A DNA stretch of 64,000 nucleotides from an uncultured Lachnospiraceae bacterium (lineage in GTDB: Bacteria; Bacillota; Clostridia; Lachnospirales; Lachnospiraceae). The notes beneath the pieces were generated by a model that was given only the letters and a program-made list of their open reading frames with translations, searched no databases and had not been told where the DNA came from. Location of the stretch: positions 124,001 through 188,000 of the forward strand of contig CAJTUB010000003.1 in the NCBI GenBank assembly GCA_910579465.1, in the 5' to 3' direction. A program made the position numbers and the translations under genes. Shown one piece after another: positions 34,098 through 42,566 of the stretch; position 1 is the first letter of the stretch; each line of letters starts with the position of its first letter.

Positions 34098-34777
34098 TAC
34101 TGATTCGGAGAGGAAAAGAGCCGGAGAGTTTGTTGGGATACAGAAAAAGTTCTCCGGAGGCTTGTTATGAAAATCTGCCAACAGAACCGCGGGAAGATAT
34201 TCGTAAACAGATGTGGGCAGAGCAAAAGGGGCTCTGTGCGTATTGCATGTGTAGGTTAAATAGTCCAAAGGATGTCAGGATAGAGCATTATGTGGCGCGA
34301 AACCCGGAAGATGGGGACTATGATGCCGCCAGTACCTTGGATTACAAGAATATGCTGGGAGTGTGTTATGGAAATAGTCTATGGCCGGGGATGAGAGAAG
34401 CGGACAAGACCTGTGATGCGCATCGAAGAAACAAACCACTGACGGTCAATCCGTATGATATTACATCAGTTCGGAAGATTCGTTATACAACGGAGGGCTA
34501 TATTACTTCTGTTGATGATAATATTAAGACTGATGTAAATGACACTTTGAATTTGAACTGTGAATCACGGTCGTTACCAGAGAATCGAAAGGCAGTGCTG
34601 CTTCAGGTCAAGAAAGAAATCGGGATACTGTGCAGGAACAAGAGCCATCGGTTCTATCTGGAGGTATTGGAGAAGTATTACAAACGCTATACAGAACAGG
34701 GAGCGTTGATTCCATATTGTGGGATTGTAATCGCGTGGTTAGAAAAGGAACTGAACGTATGTCAGGTACATAGGTGA
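34094..34777 (+). CDS. ptuB: Septu defence HNH endonuclease PtuB
   Basis: 227 residues of the retron/Septu HNH nuclease type (TIGR02646-like). The zinc cysteine pair CAYCMC lies at 48-53, the HNH His in VRIEHYVARNPE at 65, an asparagine-containing LDYKNMLGVCYGN near 85-97, and a second metal site near CDAHRRNKPL. It starts with GTG inside the last codon of ptuA (GTGA), so the pair is strictly coupled. Nuclease activity on DNA or tRNA is inferred from the family. A terminator follows within 10 bp. Confidence 0.88.
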   Translation: MILIRRGKEPESLLGYRKSSPEACYENLPTEPREDIRKQMWAEQKGLCAYCMCRLNSPKDVRIEHYVARNPEDGDYDAASTLDYKNMLGVCYGNSLWPGMREADKTCDAHRRNKPLTVNPYDITSVRKIRYTTEGYITSVDDNIKTDVNDTLNLNCESRSLPENRKAVLLQVKKEIGILCRNKSHRFYLEVLEKYYKRYTEQGALIPYCGIVIAWLEKELNVCQVHR

Positions 34778-34784
34778 GAAAAAA

Positions 34785-34820
34785 GAACCGGCAAGTCTTA
34801 AGAGGACTGGCTGGTTTTCT
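34785..34820 (+). terminator. Terminator after ptuAB
   Basis: Stem AACCGGCAAGTC (34786-34797) with GGACTGGCTGGTT (34804-34816), with G-U pairs, followed by TTTTCTTG. Confidence 0.7.
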
Positions 34821-34869
34821 TGCGTTGCTTCCAAGTTAGTAAGCTAGAAGGTTTCAAATAAAACACGAG

Positions 34870-35061
34870 ATGGAATTGGAACATCTACATGATTTACCAG
34901 AATTGAAATTGTTTGGTTACGTTTTTAAGCCTAAAAAACTGTATTTAACCACAGAGCAATATAGATGGAACAAATTTAAGAAAGTTTGGAAATCAAAATA
35001 TGGAGGTGTAGCATTAGGCGTAGAGTTTGAAGTAGAGACATCTAATGTGGATGATATATGA
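34870..35061 (+). CDS. Small hypothetical ORF, possibly a remnant
   Basis: 63 residues (MELEHLHDLPELKLFGYV... to SNVDDI). The composition is protein-like (aromatic, charged, no low complexity), but no family is recognised and no ribosome-binding site is seen. It lies between the ptuAB terminator and direct repeat B. It may be the tail or head of a lost gene belonging to the accessory block, or chance. The rest of the 684-bp gap is direct repeat B and the GPP34 promoter. Confidence 0.3.
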   Translation: MELEHLHDLPELKLFGYVFKPKKLYLTTEQYRWNKFKKVWKSKYGGVALGVEFEVETSNVDDI

Positions 35062-35094
35062 TAAGTAGTCTGTTGGGGAGTAATGTGATTGTAT

Positions 35095-35348
35095 ATAAAC
35101 TTTTTCATAACGATACTCCTTGTGAGGTGATGCTATCTGGGCAACATCGGAAGTCTTTGAAAATTTCTTTACCTCATTATAGCAGAGGCCGTATGTTTTG
35201 TCAAATCAGGAGTCTCCTTGTGGTTGCGTATTTTTAGAGACTTTGAAAAGTCCCGGAATATGGTATCGCAATTTTGTATTTGTTCGAAGGAGCGCGGTTT
35301 TTAATGGAACTGGAATCACCTCTTAGTGCTTGTAAATAGTAACAAAAA
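35095..35348 (+). repeat. ~253-bp direct repeat, copy B
   Basis: Second copy of the block at 32274-32526. It includes a disconnected start of the TIGR04076 gene on the minus strand (ATG at 35108, MKKFI) that runs into unrelated sequence, so the duplication cut inside that gene. The intact GPP34 gene lies downstream of this copy; only its decayed version lies after copy A. Confidence 0.85.
35217..35329 (+). repeat. Half palindromic repeat, truncated copy 3
   Basis: Left half of the 251-bp palindrome family, parallel to the copy at 32397: GTCCCGGAATATGG, TTTGTTCGAAGGAGCGCGG, GGAACTGGAATCACCTCTTAG. No right arm. Confidence 0.75.
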
Positions 35349-35372
35349 TCTCAAATTTCTAGGGGAAAACTA

Positions 35373-35446
35373 TTGACAAATCTTTATTATGTGTTATTCT
35401 TATATCATAAGCAGTAAGTAGTAAGTAATAACTGATAAGTAATAAC
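35373..35446 (+). promoter_or_regulatory. Promoter and repeated leader motif of the GPP34-merR operon
   Basis: TTGACA (35373-35378), a 16-bp spacer and TATTCT (35395-35400). The leader then has AAGTAATAAC twice (35423-35432 and 35437-35446), preceded by AGTAAGTAGTAAGTA, a dense set of AAGTA-type repeats. They may be a binding site for the MerR protein encoded downstream; this is inference. Confidence 0.55.
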
Positions 35447-35461
35447 AAGGAGGAAAATAGA

Positions 35462-36127
35462 ATGAAGGATTTATCAATTACGCAGGAGTACATGATTTGT
35501 ACCGTAAACGAAGAAGGTATTTTGTCAAGCCATAATCAGAAAGCGATTGTTTGTCTGATTGTCAGCGGGGTGTTGGAAATGCAGTTAGAAAAATGTGTCT
35601 ATTTGAAAGATAAAAAGCTTACGGTATGCGCCGGGCTGCCGGAGAACATGGCATATCTGAAACCACTCTACGATGTTATCAATCAAGGGAAACCTGTAAA
35701 AGCAGAAAAGGTCGTAGAAACTTACACCGCTGCTTTTACAAATAAGAAGCTGAATGAACTTGTAGACGCGCTGATGGACGGATTGAAAGCGGCTGATGTT
35801 GTGGAGCTGGTAAAGACAGGTCTTCTCAAAAATAAAGATACCTTTGTTCCTAAAAAAGAAGTTATAACAGGCATTATTGAAAAAATTCGTGCGGAATTAT
35901 TGGAAGACGGAGAAATATCCGAGGAAGTGGTTGCTTTAACCGTACTGATGGAGGAAGCCGGAAGTTTAAACGAATATTTTTCCAAATTTGAGCAGAAGGA
36001 ATTAAAAACAAAGCTGGAAACAATCAAAAATAGCGACGCCGGAACATTTGTAAAGGAAATGGTTCAGCATATGGATGAGCTTATGGCTTCTATGCTTATC
36101 TCATCCGTAATTGCTTCTACGATTTAA
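35462..36127 (+). CDS. GPP34 (GOLPH3/Vps74-like) family protein
   Basis: 221 residues resembling bacterial GPP34 proteins, relatives of the eukaryotic Golgi phosphoprotein that binds phosphoinositides. The first 45 residues have the pattern of the family (LSITQEYMICTVNEEGIL, then IVCLIVSGVLEMQL), and the rest is helical (LNELVDALMDGLKAADVVELV; LLEDGEISEEVVALTVLMEEAG). RBS AAGGAGG. A MerR regulator follows at 13 bp. The bacterial role is unknown; membrane-lipid association is possible. A decayed copy is at 32521-32748. Confidence 0.7.
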   Translation: MKDLSITQEYMICTVNEEGILSSHNQKAIVCLIVSGVLEMQLEKCVYLKDKKLTVCAGLPENMAYLKPLYDVINQGKPVKAEKVVETYTAAFTNKKLNELVDALMDGLKAADVVELVKTGLLKNKDTFVPKKEVITGIIEKIRAELLEDGEISEEVVALTVLMEEAGSLNEYFSKFEQKELKTKLETIKNSDAGTFVKEMVQHMDELMASMLISSVIASTI

Positions 36128-36140
36128 TGCGGGGGCTGGT

Positions 36141-36410
36141 ATGTCAAGACAGAGAAGTATGGAAGTAATCGCAAGCTCCGAATATGTAACGATTGGAGAG
36201 TTAGTCAGATTAACCAATGTAAGATACAGCACGTTGAAATTTTATACGGAAGAAGGAATGCTGCCCTTTGAGCAGGCTGAGGAAAATTTAACGAGACGAT
36301 ATAAGCGGGAGCAAAGCGTATTGCAAATTCAGAGAATTAAAGAGTTGCGACAGGAGGGAAAGTCAATTCCCGAGATAAAAGCGATGTTAAATAATGGAAG
36401 CAGGCAGTAA
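36141..36410 (+). CDS. Small MerR-family transcriptional regulator
   Basis: 89 residues, little more than the MerR winged helix: YVTIGELVRLTNVRYSTLKFYTEEGMLPF, then RRYKREQSVLQIQRIKELRQEGKSIPEIKAML. There is no effector-binding domain after the DNA-binding part, so it probably senses through a partner, perhaps the GPP34 protein encoded 13 bp upstream. The start at 36141 gives the normal family length; a codon at 36111 would overlap the upstream gene. Confidence 0.8.
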   Translation: MSRQRSMEVIASSEYVTIGELVRLTNVRYSTLKFYTEEGMLPFEQAEENLTRRYKREQSVLQIQRIKELRQEGKSIPEIKAMLNNGSRQ

Positions 36411-36495
36411 CCGGGGGGGTGGAGGTACAAAAATGCAGAAGTCTTTATTTAGCAAAAAATAAAGTCCATGATACAATTCAAACAGAGGGAAAATT

Positions 36496-37164
36496 ATGTG
36501 TACGATACTTATCATTGAGGACGACAATGCCCTGCGGAGCGGTCTTGAATACGACCTTGCAGCGGAGGGCTACAGCGTTGTTTCCGCGGAAAACGGCAGG
36601 ACTGCCCTTGAGCGTCTGGACAGCACGGACATTGCTTTGCTGGACGTCAACCTTCCCGACATGGAGGGGTACGAATTGTGCCGTAAAATAAAAAATAGAA
36701 AGAATATCCCTGTGATATTTCTGACCTGCCGCGATATGGAGCAGGACGAGCTGAACGGCTTCAACAGCGGTGCGGACGATTATGTCACAAAGCCCTTTTC
36801 GCTGCCTGTCCTGCACAAAAGAATCGCTGCGGTTTTAAAGCGGTTTGAGTCTTCGGGGGACGTTTATTCCGATGACTTTCTCAACATTGATTTTACAAAA
36901 TTTACGGCCTCTGTTTGCGGAAAAATGATTGCGTTTACTCCAACCGAGTACAGGCTTTTGAAAATTTTCACAAGCAGCAGGGGAACGGTTCTTACCCGTC
37001 AGATGCTGCTTCAAAAGCTTTGGGACAACAAAGAAAATTTTGTTGACGAGCACACCCTCACCGTAAATATAAACCGTATCCGCGGGAAAATTGAAAACGA
37101 AAACCGCAAATACATCAAAACAGTCTACGGCATAGGCTACGTTTGGAATGGTGAATGGCAATGA
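36496..37164 (+). CDS. OmpR-family response regulator
   Basis: 222 residues with a receiver domain (ILIIEDD at 4-10, Asp50 in ALLDVNLPD, Thr of FLTC region, Lys in VTKPFSLPVL) and a C-terminal winged helix at about 125-220 (FTPTEYRLLKIFTSSRG, VNINRIRGKIE, KTVYGIGYVW). It is coupled by an ATGA overlap to the kinase gene. The kinase and an FtsX-type ABC transporter follow, the usual layout of peptide-antibiotic sensing and detoxification modules. Pro CCC and Lys AAA codons are commoner here than in the neighbouring core genes. Confidence 0.92.
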   Translation: MCTILIIEDDNALRSGLEYDLAAEGYSVVSAENGRTALERLDSTDIALLDVNLPDMEGYELCRKIKNRKNIPVIFLTCRDMEQDELNGFNSGADDYVTKPFSLPVLHKRIAAVLKRFESSGDVYSDDFLNIDFTKFTASVCGKMIAFTPTEYRLLKIFTSSRGTVLTRQMLLQKLWDNKENFVDEHTLTVNINRIRGKIENENRKYIKTVYGIGYVWNGEWQ

Positions 37165-38081
37165 TTTGGATCCTAATTATTTCCGCTTTGGTTTTGATTT
37201 CGGCAATTATCATTCTCTGCGTAAACATTTTTTATCGCAGAAAGATTTCAGCTTTTTCAAAGGAATTATGCCGCATTTTGGACGATATGACCGCTGAAAA
37301 AATTCCGGATTTTACAATTATGGAAGACACCCTGGACGGTAAAATAAATGTAAAATTAAAGCGTTTGTATGAAATCCTGAATGGAAAGACAGCGCAGTCG
37401 CAACGTGACAAGGAGAAAATGCAGTCCCTTGTTTCGGATATTTCCCATCAGGTAAAAAGTCCCGCGGCAAATCTGAAGCTGTATATGCAGATACTTGCAA
37501 GGCAGGACATGGAGGAGGAAAAACGCCGCGAATTTTTGGAACTATCCGCCGCCCAGGCAGAAAAGCTGGAGTTTCTTATGCAGGCACTGGTAAAAATGTC
37601 GCGGCTTGAAACAGGAATCATTTCCTTTGAAAAAGAAAAAATTCCCGTGACGGAAATTATCGCGGAGGGACTCGCGCAAATTGCTCCCGCGGCGGAAAAT
37701 AAAAATATCGACGTTCAGGTGAATTGCTCCGATGGAATTTTTGTATGCTGTGACAAAAAATGGACCTCGGAGGCGGTGTTCAATATTCTTGACAACGCGC
37801 TGAAATACACGCCGCAAAATGGTTCCATAGCGGTATCTGCGGACAGCAACGAGTTTTATGCGCAGATAAAAATAAAGGACAGCGGCGCAGGGATTCCCGA
37901 AAGCGAGCAGGCAAAAATTTTCGGGAGATTTTATCGCTCCGGGACCGTGAAAAATACCGAGGGACTGGGTATCGGCCTGTTTCTTTCAAGAAACATTATT
38001 TCGGGGCAGGGCGGCTTTATTTCGGTAAAATCGGAACCGCCTCACGGCGCGGAATTTATTGTCAATATCCCTTTGGCTTGA
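37161..38081 (+). CDS. Sensor histidine kinase (peptide-sensing module)
   Basis: 306 residues: one membrane helix at about 3-24, a linker, an H-box with His96 in SDISHQVKSPAANLKL, and HATPase_c with N-box EAVFNILDNALKYTPQNG and G-boxes DSGAGIPESEQ and GLGIGLFLSR. There is almost no external domain, so the kinase probably depends on the ABC transporter for sensing, as in BceS-type systems. The ATGA start overlap with the regulator is used; an ATG two codons upstream (37155) is also possible. Confidence 0.9.
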   Translation: MIWILIISALVLISAIIILCVNIFYRRKISAFSKELCRILDDMTAEKIPDFTIMEDTLDGKINVKLKRLYEILNGKTAQSQRDKEKMQSLVSDISHQVKSPAANLKLYMQILARQDMEEEKRREFLELSAAQAEKLEFLMQALVKMSRLETGIISFEKEKIPVTEIIAEGLAQIAPAAENKNIDVQVNCSDGIFVCCDKKWTSEAVFNILDNALKYTPQNGSIAVSADSNEFYAQIKIKDSGAGIPESEQAKIFGRFYRSGTVKNTEGLGIGLFLSRNIISGQGGFISVKSEPPHGAEFIVNIPLA

Positions 38082-38098
38082 GTTTGTGCGGGCTGGCG

Positions 38099-38134
38099 GC
38101 AGGACTGTTTTCGGACAGTCCTTAATTTTTTTTT
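38099..38134 (+). terminator. Terminator between the kinase and ABC genes
   Basis: AGGACTG (38101-38107) and CAGTCCT (38116-38122), then TTAATTTTTTTTT. It separates the two-component genes from the transporter genes, so the latter probably have their own, regulator-dependent promoter. Confidence 0.75.
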
Positions 38135-38215
38135 CGCAGGTTTTCATACATTTGAGAGGTTTTTGAAACAATCGTGGGTTATACTGATAAAAAACATATC
38201 AAAGGAGAACCTGAA

Positions 38216-38890
38216 GTGAACGTACTTAAAACCGAAAATCTTAAAAAATATTACGGCAGCGGGGACAGTCTTGTCAAGGCTTTGGATGGCGTTGATTTCT
38301 CCGTGGAGCGTGGTGAATTTGTAGCCGTTGTGGGAACGTCGGGCAGCGGTAAATCCACGCTGTTAAATATGATGGGCGGTCTTGACAACCCGACCTCTGG
38401 CAGCGTGAAAATAGACGGTAAGGAAATTTCGGGAATGTCCCCCGACGAGCTTACGGTATTCCGCCGCAGGCAGATAGGCTTTGTTTTTCAGAATTACAAC
38501 CTTGTGCCGATGCTGAACGTGTATGAAAATATTGTTCTGCCTATCGAACTGGACGGGGATACACCCGATAAAAAATTCATCGACGGCATTGTGAAGATGC
38601 TCCACCTGGAGGATAAGCTTGACCGTTTCCCCAACAACCTTTCGGGGGGACAGCAGCAGCGCGCCGCCATTGCAAGGGCTATCGCGTTTAAGCCGGCAAT
38701 CATACTCGCGGACGAACCTACCGGAAACCTCGACAGCAAAACGGGACAGGAGGTCCTCGGTCTTTTAAAGCAGACCGCGGAAAGCTACGGGCAGACCCTT
38801 GTGATGATAACGCACAACCTTGATATTGCCCAGCTTGCGGACAGGATTGTCCGTATCGAGGACGGCAAAATTATGGAGAGGAGCGTCTGA
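38216..38890 (+). CDS. ABC transporter ATP-binding protein (MacB/BceA type)
   Basis: 224 residues: Walker A GTSGSGKST (about 41-49), Q-loop FVFQNYNLVPMLNVYENIVLP, signature LSGGQQQRAAIARAIAF, Walker B IILADEPTGNLDSKTG, and H-loop MITHN. This is the MacB/LolD/BceA group, which powers mechanotransmission or peptide-antibiotic removal rather than ordinary import. Start is GTG at 38216 with AAAGGAG 9 nt upstream; the longer ATG frame at 38174 lacks an RBS. The permease starts 2 bp after its stop. Confidence 0.93.
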   Translation: MNVLKTENLKKYYGSGDSLVKALDGVDFSVERGEFVAVVGTSGSGKSTLLNMMGGLDNPTSGSVKIDGKEISGMSPDELTVFRRRQIGFVFQNYNLVPMLNVYENIVLPIELDGDTPDKKFIDGIVKMLHLEDKLDRFPNNLSGGQQQRAAIARAIAFKPAIILADEPTGNLDSKTGQEVLGLLKQTAESYGQTLVMITHNLDIAQLADRIVRIEDGKIMERSV

Positions 38891-38892
38891 AA

Positions 38893-41319
38893 ATGATGAA
38901 AAACAACAACGGTGCAATTTTGCGGAAGCTGACGATGCGAAGTCTGAAATCGGGAAAAATGCGGAATAGTTTTATCATAATCACCGTCGCCCTTTGCGCC
39001 GCGCTTATTTCGGGACTGGCAGGCTTTGCCCTTGCTATGGACAAAAAAGAGGATCGTGAGCTTGCAATGCAACCCCATGTAGTATACGGCGATTTGCGTA
39101 ACGAACAGGTGGAGGCTCTCAAAAGTGACGGGAACATCGAGGACATGGTACGCTACAAGCAGGGCGGTTCGATGGAGGTGGAGAATTACGAAATACGCCC
39201 GGTCTATTTTTCCGACGAGGGGAAAATGATAGAGTCTATGCGTATGAATATCGCGGAGGGGCGTTACCCCGAAAAGCCGGATGAGGCGGCAGTCTCAAAG
39301 AAATATTTGAAAAGGCTTGGTATCGAGCCTGTGATCGGTGCGGAATTTTCCGTGACATGGCTTGACGGCGCCAAAGAGACCTACACCGTCACGGGCTTAA
39401 ATGAGCTTGAAGCGGAAAGTCAGTTTTTTATAATGCTTTCGGAGGAATATGCCGAAAAGGGTTCGCAGCTTAAGGACGTGTCCTATACCGCTGCGGTAAG
39501 GATAACCGGCGCGACGGATATGGACGACCAGACGTTTCTGGATACCATACGCGGCATTGGCAGGGAGTACGGCATACCCCGCCACCAAATACGCGAAAAC
39601 AGCAGATTCGTGATAAAAATATCAAATATTAAGGCAAGCGAGCTGCTTGCTGTTCTCGGGGTGAGCGCAGCAATTTTATTTGTAAGCGTGTTTGTTATCT
39701 ACAGCATTTTCTATATTTCGGTAACGGGCAGGATACGCCAGTTCGGGCAGCTCCGCACCATTGGCATGACCTCAAAGCAGATCAGAAAAACCGTCCGGTA
39801 CGAGGGTATTTTTCTCAGCGTTGCCGGGTCTCTTATCGGAATTTTAGCCGGAACGGCTTTTGCATATTTTATTGTACCAAAGGGATTTTATATTCCCAAT
39901 ATCTTGATAACGGCAGTCCTTACAATTGCCGCAACCTCTTTGACGGTAATGCTTTCCGTAAAAAAGCCCGCAAAGATCGCGGCGGCGGCTTCCCCGATTG
40001 AGGCTGCGAAAATGAACGATAACGGCGGAGCAGCTTCCTCCAAAAGCGGTAAAAGAAAGCTTACGCCATTTGGTCTTGCCAAAATAAGCGCGGACAGCAA
40101 CAGGAAAAAGTCCGCAATGACGGCGGTTTCCTTAGGGATAGGCGGGGTAATGTTCGTTATGGGGACGACTCTTGTCGCGTCCTATCATATTGAGGAATAT
40201 TCCCGCGTGGGCGTGTACCGTTTCGGCGACTATGTGCTTCAGATCTCGGATAACGCGGTGAAGCTTTCGGAGCACGGCGCGGCTGACATTCAGATAAATA
40301 ATCCTCTCACAAAGGAAATGGAAGCGGAGATAGCCGCTTTTGAAGGCGTAAAAAAGGTGACGCGCTACGACCGTTTTAAGGTGCAGTACGAATATAACAG
40401 CTTTCAGACAAACGACGAGGTGATGCCGTTTGAAAGCCGCTATATTGACGCCATGAACGCTTCAAGGACGGAGGGAGAGGCTTTTGATTACGACAGAATG
40501 GTGCGTAACAAAGAAATTGCGATATGCAACAACGACCAGACCAAGGAAATATACGGCTGGAATTTCATGATTGGCGATACGGTCAGGCTCAAATGGTACG
40601 ACGGCTATGAGTACCGCGAGGATGAGTTTACCGTTGCGGGCAGCTTCGGCCGCGGGAAGCTGATGAAATTGAACAATGAAGCTGCCGATTATCTGACGAT
40701 CGGAAACGGTTGGTTTTATATTCCAAAGGACCTTTTTAAAACTATGGTGCCGGAGGAATATGACCCGGGCGACGGGATTATCGTTGAGGTGGAGGATTAC
40801 AAGACCGATACGGCGGTAAAGGATTTCCTGCAAAGCTACGCCGACAGCAATTCGCATTTAATGCTTGACTGCTTTTCGGACGCTGTAACCGATGGCAGGT
40901 CGAACTATTATCTTGTTGTGGGTCTTGTCTGGGGACTATCGGCGTTCATAATCGGCTTTGCGCTGATAAATCTGATAAACACGCTTGTGTCCAATGCCAT
41001 GTCCCGGAAGCAGGAATTTGCAACGCTTTGCTCTATAGGCATGAGCGGCAGCCAGCTTAAAAAAATGATAATCGGCGAAGGACTTATCCTTGCGGCAAAA
41101 AATATTGTGATAACTGTTGTTTTCGGTACGGTGGCAGGGTACGCTATGATACAGATTATGAGGGAGTTTAACGCGACCTATCTGCACTGGCATTTTCCCG
41201 CGTGGTATATGCTGGGCTACGTTGGAATGGTGCTGATTGTGCCGGCGCTTATCTCAGTGGTAATTACGAAGATTCTTGAAAAGAAAACTCTTGTCGAACG
41301 GCTTAGGGAGGTGGAATAA
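38893..41319 (+). CDS. FtsX-like ABC permease
   Basis: 808 residues with two FtsX-type halves. One membrane helix lies at about 20-40, an extracytoplasmic domain at 45-245, three helices between 250 and 360, a further helix near 410-430, a second external region to about 670, and three helices from 680 to 795. The FtsX-like motifs RIRQFGQLRTIGMTSKQI and SRKQEFATLCSIGMSGSQL sit in both halves. With the ATPase it probably forms a resistance or sensing complex against peptide antibiotics for the kinase upstream. Confidence 0.9.
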   Translation: MMKNNNGAILRKLTMRSLKSGKMRNSFIIITVALCAALISGLAGFALAMDKKEDRELAMQPHVVYGDLRNEQVEALKSDGNIEDMVRYKQGGSMEVENYEIRPVYFSDEGKMIESMRMNIAEGRYPEKPDEAAVSKKYLKRLGIEPVIGAEFSVTWLDGAKETYTVTGLNELEAESQFFIMLSEEYAEKGSQLKDVSYTAAVRITGATDMDDQTFLDTIRGIGREYGIPRHQIRENSRFVIKISNIKASELLAVLGVSAAILFVSVFVIYSIFYISVTGRIRQFGQLRTIGMTSKQIRKTVRYEGIFLSVAGSLIGILAGTAFAYFIVPKGFYIPNILITAVLTIAATSLTVMLSVKKPAKIAAAASPIEAAKMNDNGGAASSKSGKRKLTPFGLAKISADSNRKKSAMTAVSLGIGGVMFVMGTTLVASYHIEEYSRVGVYRFGDYVLQISDNAVKLSEHGAADIQINNPLTKEMEAEIAAFEGVKKVTRYDRFKVQYEYNSFQTNDEVMPFESRYIDAMNASRTEGEAFDYDRMVRNKEIAICNNDQTKEIYGWNFMIGDTVRLKWYDGYEYREDEFTVAGSFGRGKLMKLNNEAADYLTIGNGWFYIPKDLFKTMVPEEYDPGDGIIVEVEDYKTDTAVKDFLQSYADSNSHLMLDCFSDAVTDGRSNYYLVVGLVWGLSAFIIGFALINLINTLVSNAMSRKQEFATLCSIGMSGSQLKKMIIGEGLILAAKNIVITVVFGTVAGYAMIQIMREFNATYLHWHFPAWYMLGYVGMVLIVPALISVVITKILEKKTLVERLREVE

Positions 41320-41510
41320 TTTTCTTTTTGTGATATAATAAGGGAAACAGAAGGGAAAGGACTGTAAGAAAAGACGAAAAATTGTCCGGGTAACATCAGC
41401 GGGGAAGAGTTTGAGAGAATCCGTGAGGAGCCTGAAGGTGTCAGGAAAAAACAAGCCCGGGCGCTTTAACAGCACTTAGAGGTAAAGTTTCGATTATGGA
41501 GGGATGCAGA

Positions 41511-42071
41511 ATGAGCGATATCATGGAATTTTCCGACAGGGAGGAATTCAGGAAATGGCTTTCCGACCATTGCCTGTCGGATGAGGGCGTCTGGCTTTTA
41601 TTCGGCAAGTCCGGCGGGCCGAAAACAATAAAAGCAGGAGAAGCGCTGGAAGAAGCGCTCTGTTTCGGATGGATTGACGGACAGATGCAGAGCATCGACG
41701 AGAAAACGTATAAGAAATATTTTTCTATGCGCAGGGATAAGAGCAAGTGGTCGGAGAAAAATAAGACATTGGTGAAAAGTCTGGAAGAAAAGGGACTTAT
41801 GACTGAGTTTGGAAGAAAGAAAATAGAGGAGGCGAAAAAAAACGGCCAGTGGGATGCGCCAAAATCCGCGCCGGTGACAGAGGAGCAGATTGCGCAGCTT
41901 TCCGAGCTGCTGAAGGAATATGAGCCTGCCTTTACTAACTTTCAAGCCATGTCCTTATCGGTAAAGAAAACCTATACGCGGGCGTATTTTGACGCAAAGA
42001 CAGATGCCGGACGGGAAAAGCGGATTGCCTGGATGGTGGACAGGCTCAATAAAAATCTGAAGCCGATGTAA
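41511..42071 (+). CDS. YdeI/OmpD-associated family protein
   Basis: 186 residues. The N-terminal half FSDREEFRKWLSDHC, EGVWLLFGKSGG, EALEEALCFGWIDGQMQSID, KYFSMRRDKSKWSEKN is the conserved core of the YdeI/DUF1905-type family, and the C-terminal part (FDAKTDAGREKRIAWMVDRL) is the second conserved block. Members have no firm biochemical role; a link to stress resistance is known for Bacillus YdeI. The start at 41511 has GGAGGG 6 nt before it. A TATAAT at 41334 may be its -10 region. Monocistronic. Confidence 0.85.
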   Translation: MSDIMEFSDREEFRKWLSDHCLSDEGVWLLFGKSGGPKTIKAGEALEEALCFGWIDGQMQSIDEKTYKKYFSMRRDKSKWSEKNKTLVKSLEEKGLMTEFGRKKIEEAKKNGQWDAPKSAPVTEEQIAQLSELLKEYEPAFTNFQAMSLSVKKTYTRAYFDAKTDAGREKRIAWMVDRLNKNLKPM

Positions 42072-42087
42072 TAATGATAGGAAGGGC

Positions 42088-42115
42088 TTGACAAAGGGAA
42101 AAAGTATGCTATAAT
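42088..42115 (+). promoter_or_regulatory. Promoter of the valS T-box transcript
   Basis: TTGACA (42088-42093), a 16-bp spacer and TATAAT (42110-42115): full consensus hexamers. Confidence 0.85.
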
Positions 42116-42125
42116 TCTAGTCACA

Positions 42126-42413
42126 ATGACAGACAAAAGCATTGACGAGGAGGAGTACATACTATTCCGGATAAGCAGAGAGAAAGTGGCTGGTGAAAAC
42201 TTTCGTGAAGGTAGTATGGAAGTAGCCTTTGAGCTTTGGACCGAACGGCGCAGTCTTAGTAGGCTCCAACGGAGATTCCCACCGTTATCAGGGGAAGCAA
42301 TATCGGAATCCGCCGGATTCCCGTATTGTGCTAAGTGCAGAAGTATTTCTGAAATCAGGTGGTACCACGGATATGTCAGTCCGCCCTGGGCGTTTGCCCA
42401 GGGCGGATTTTTT
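42126..42413 (+). promoter_or_regulatory. T-box riboswitch controlling the valyl-tRNA synthetase
   Basis: A leader of about 290 nt with the T-box core AGGTGGTACCACGG (42357-42370) and a strong intrinsic terminator: perfect 12-bp arms TCCGCCCTGGGC (42380-42391) and GCCCAGGGCGGA (42396-42407), a 4-nt loop and six T residues. Stem I includes AAGTGGCTGGTGAAAACTTTC and a GTA-containing loop near 42212-42233 that may be the Val specifier; I did not fold it fully. The open frame 42126-42542 is a by-product of the RNA. The remaining gap to the gene holds only the RBS ACAGGAGGTAG. Confidence 0.88.
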
Positions 42414-42566
42414 ATGTGCAGGGGTGCGCAGATGAATGTATCGCTAACGCGACTCGATTTGGCTTCATCGGAAATATCGTGTTGTACCGGCGCAGGAGTC
42501 CTGCGGGCGGACTCTTTGTTCTTTGTCTGCTTTGTAAAATAATTCTATTTTACAGGAGGTAGCTAT

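Noticed and set aside
32274..35348. Composite transposon
   Set aside because: The flanking repeats are direct, contain no transposase and start within a gene; recombination fits better than transposition.
42126..42542. 138-residue plus-strand frame before valS
   Set aside because: It runs through the T-box leader and terminator; the RNA signals explain the sequence.
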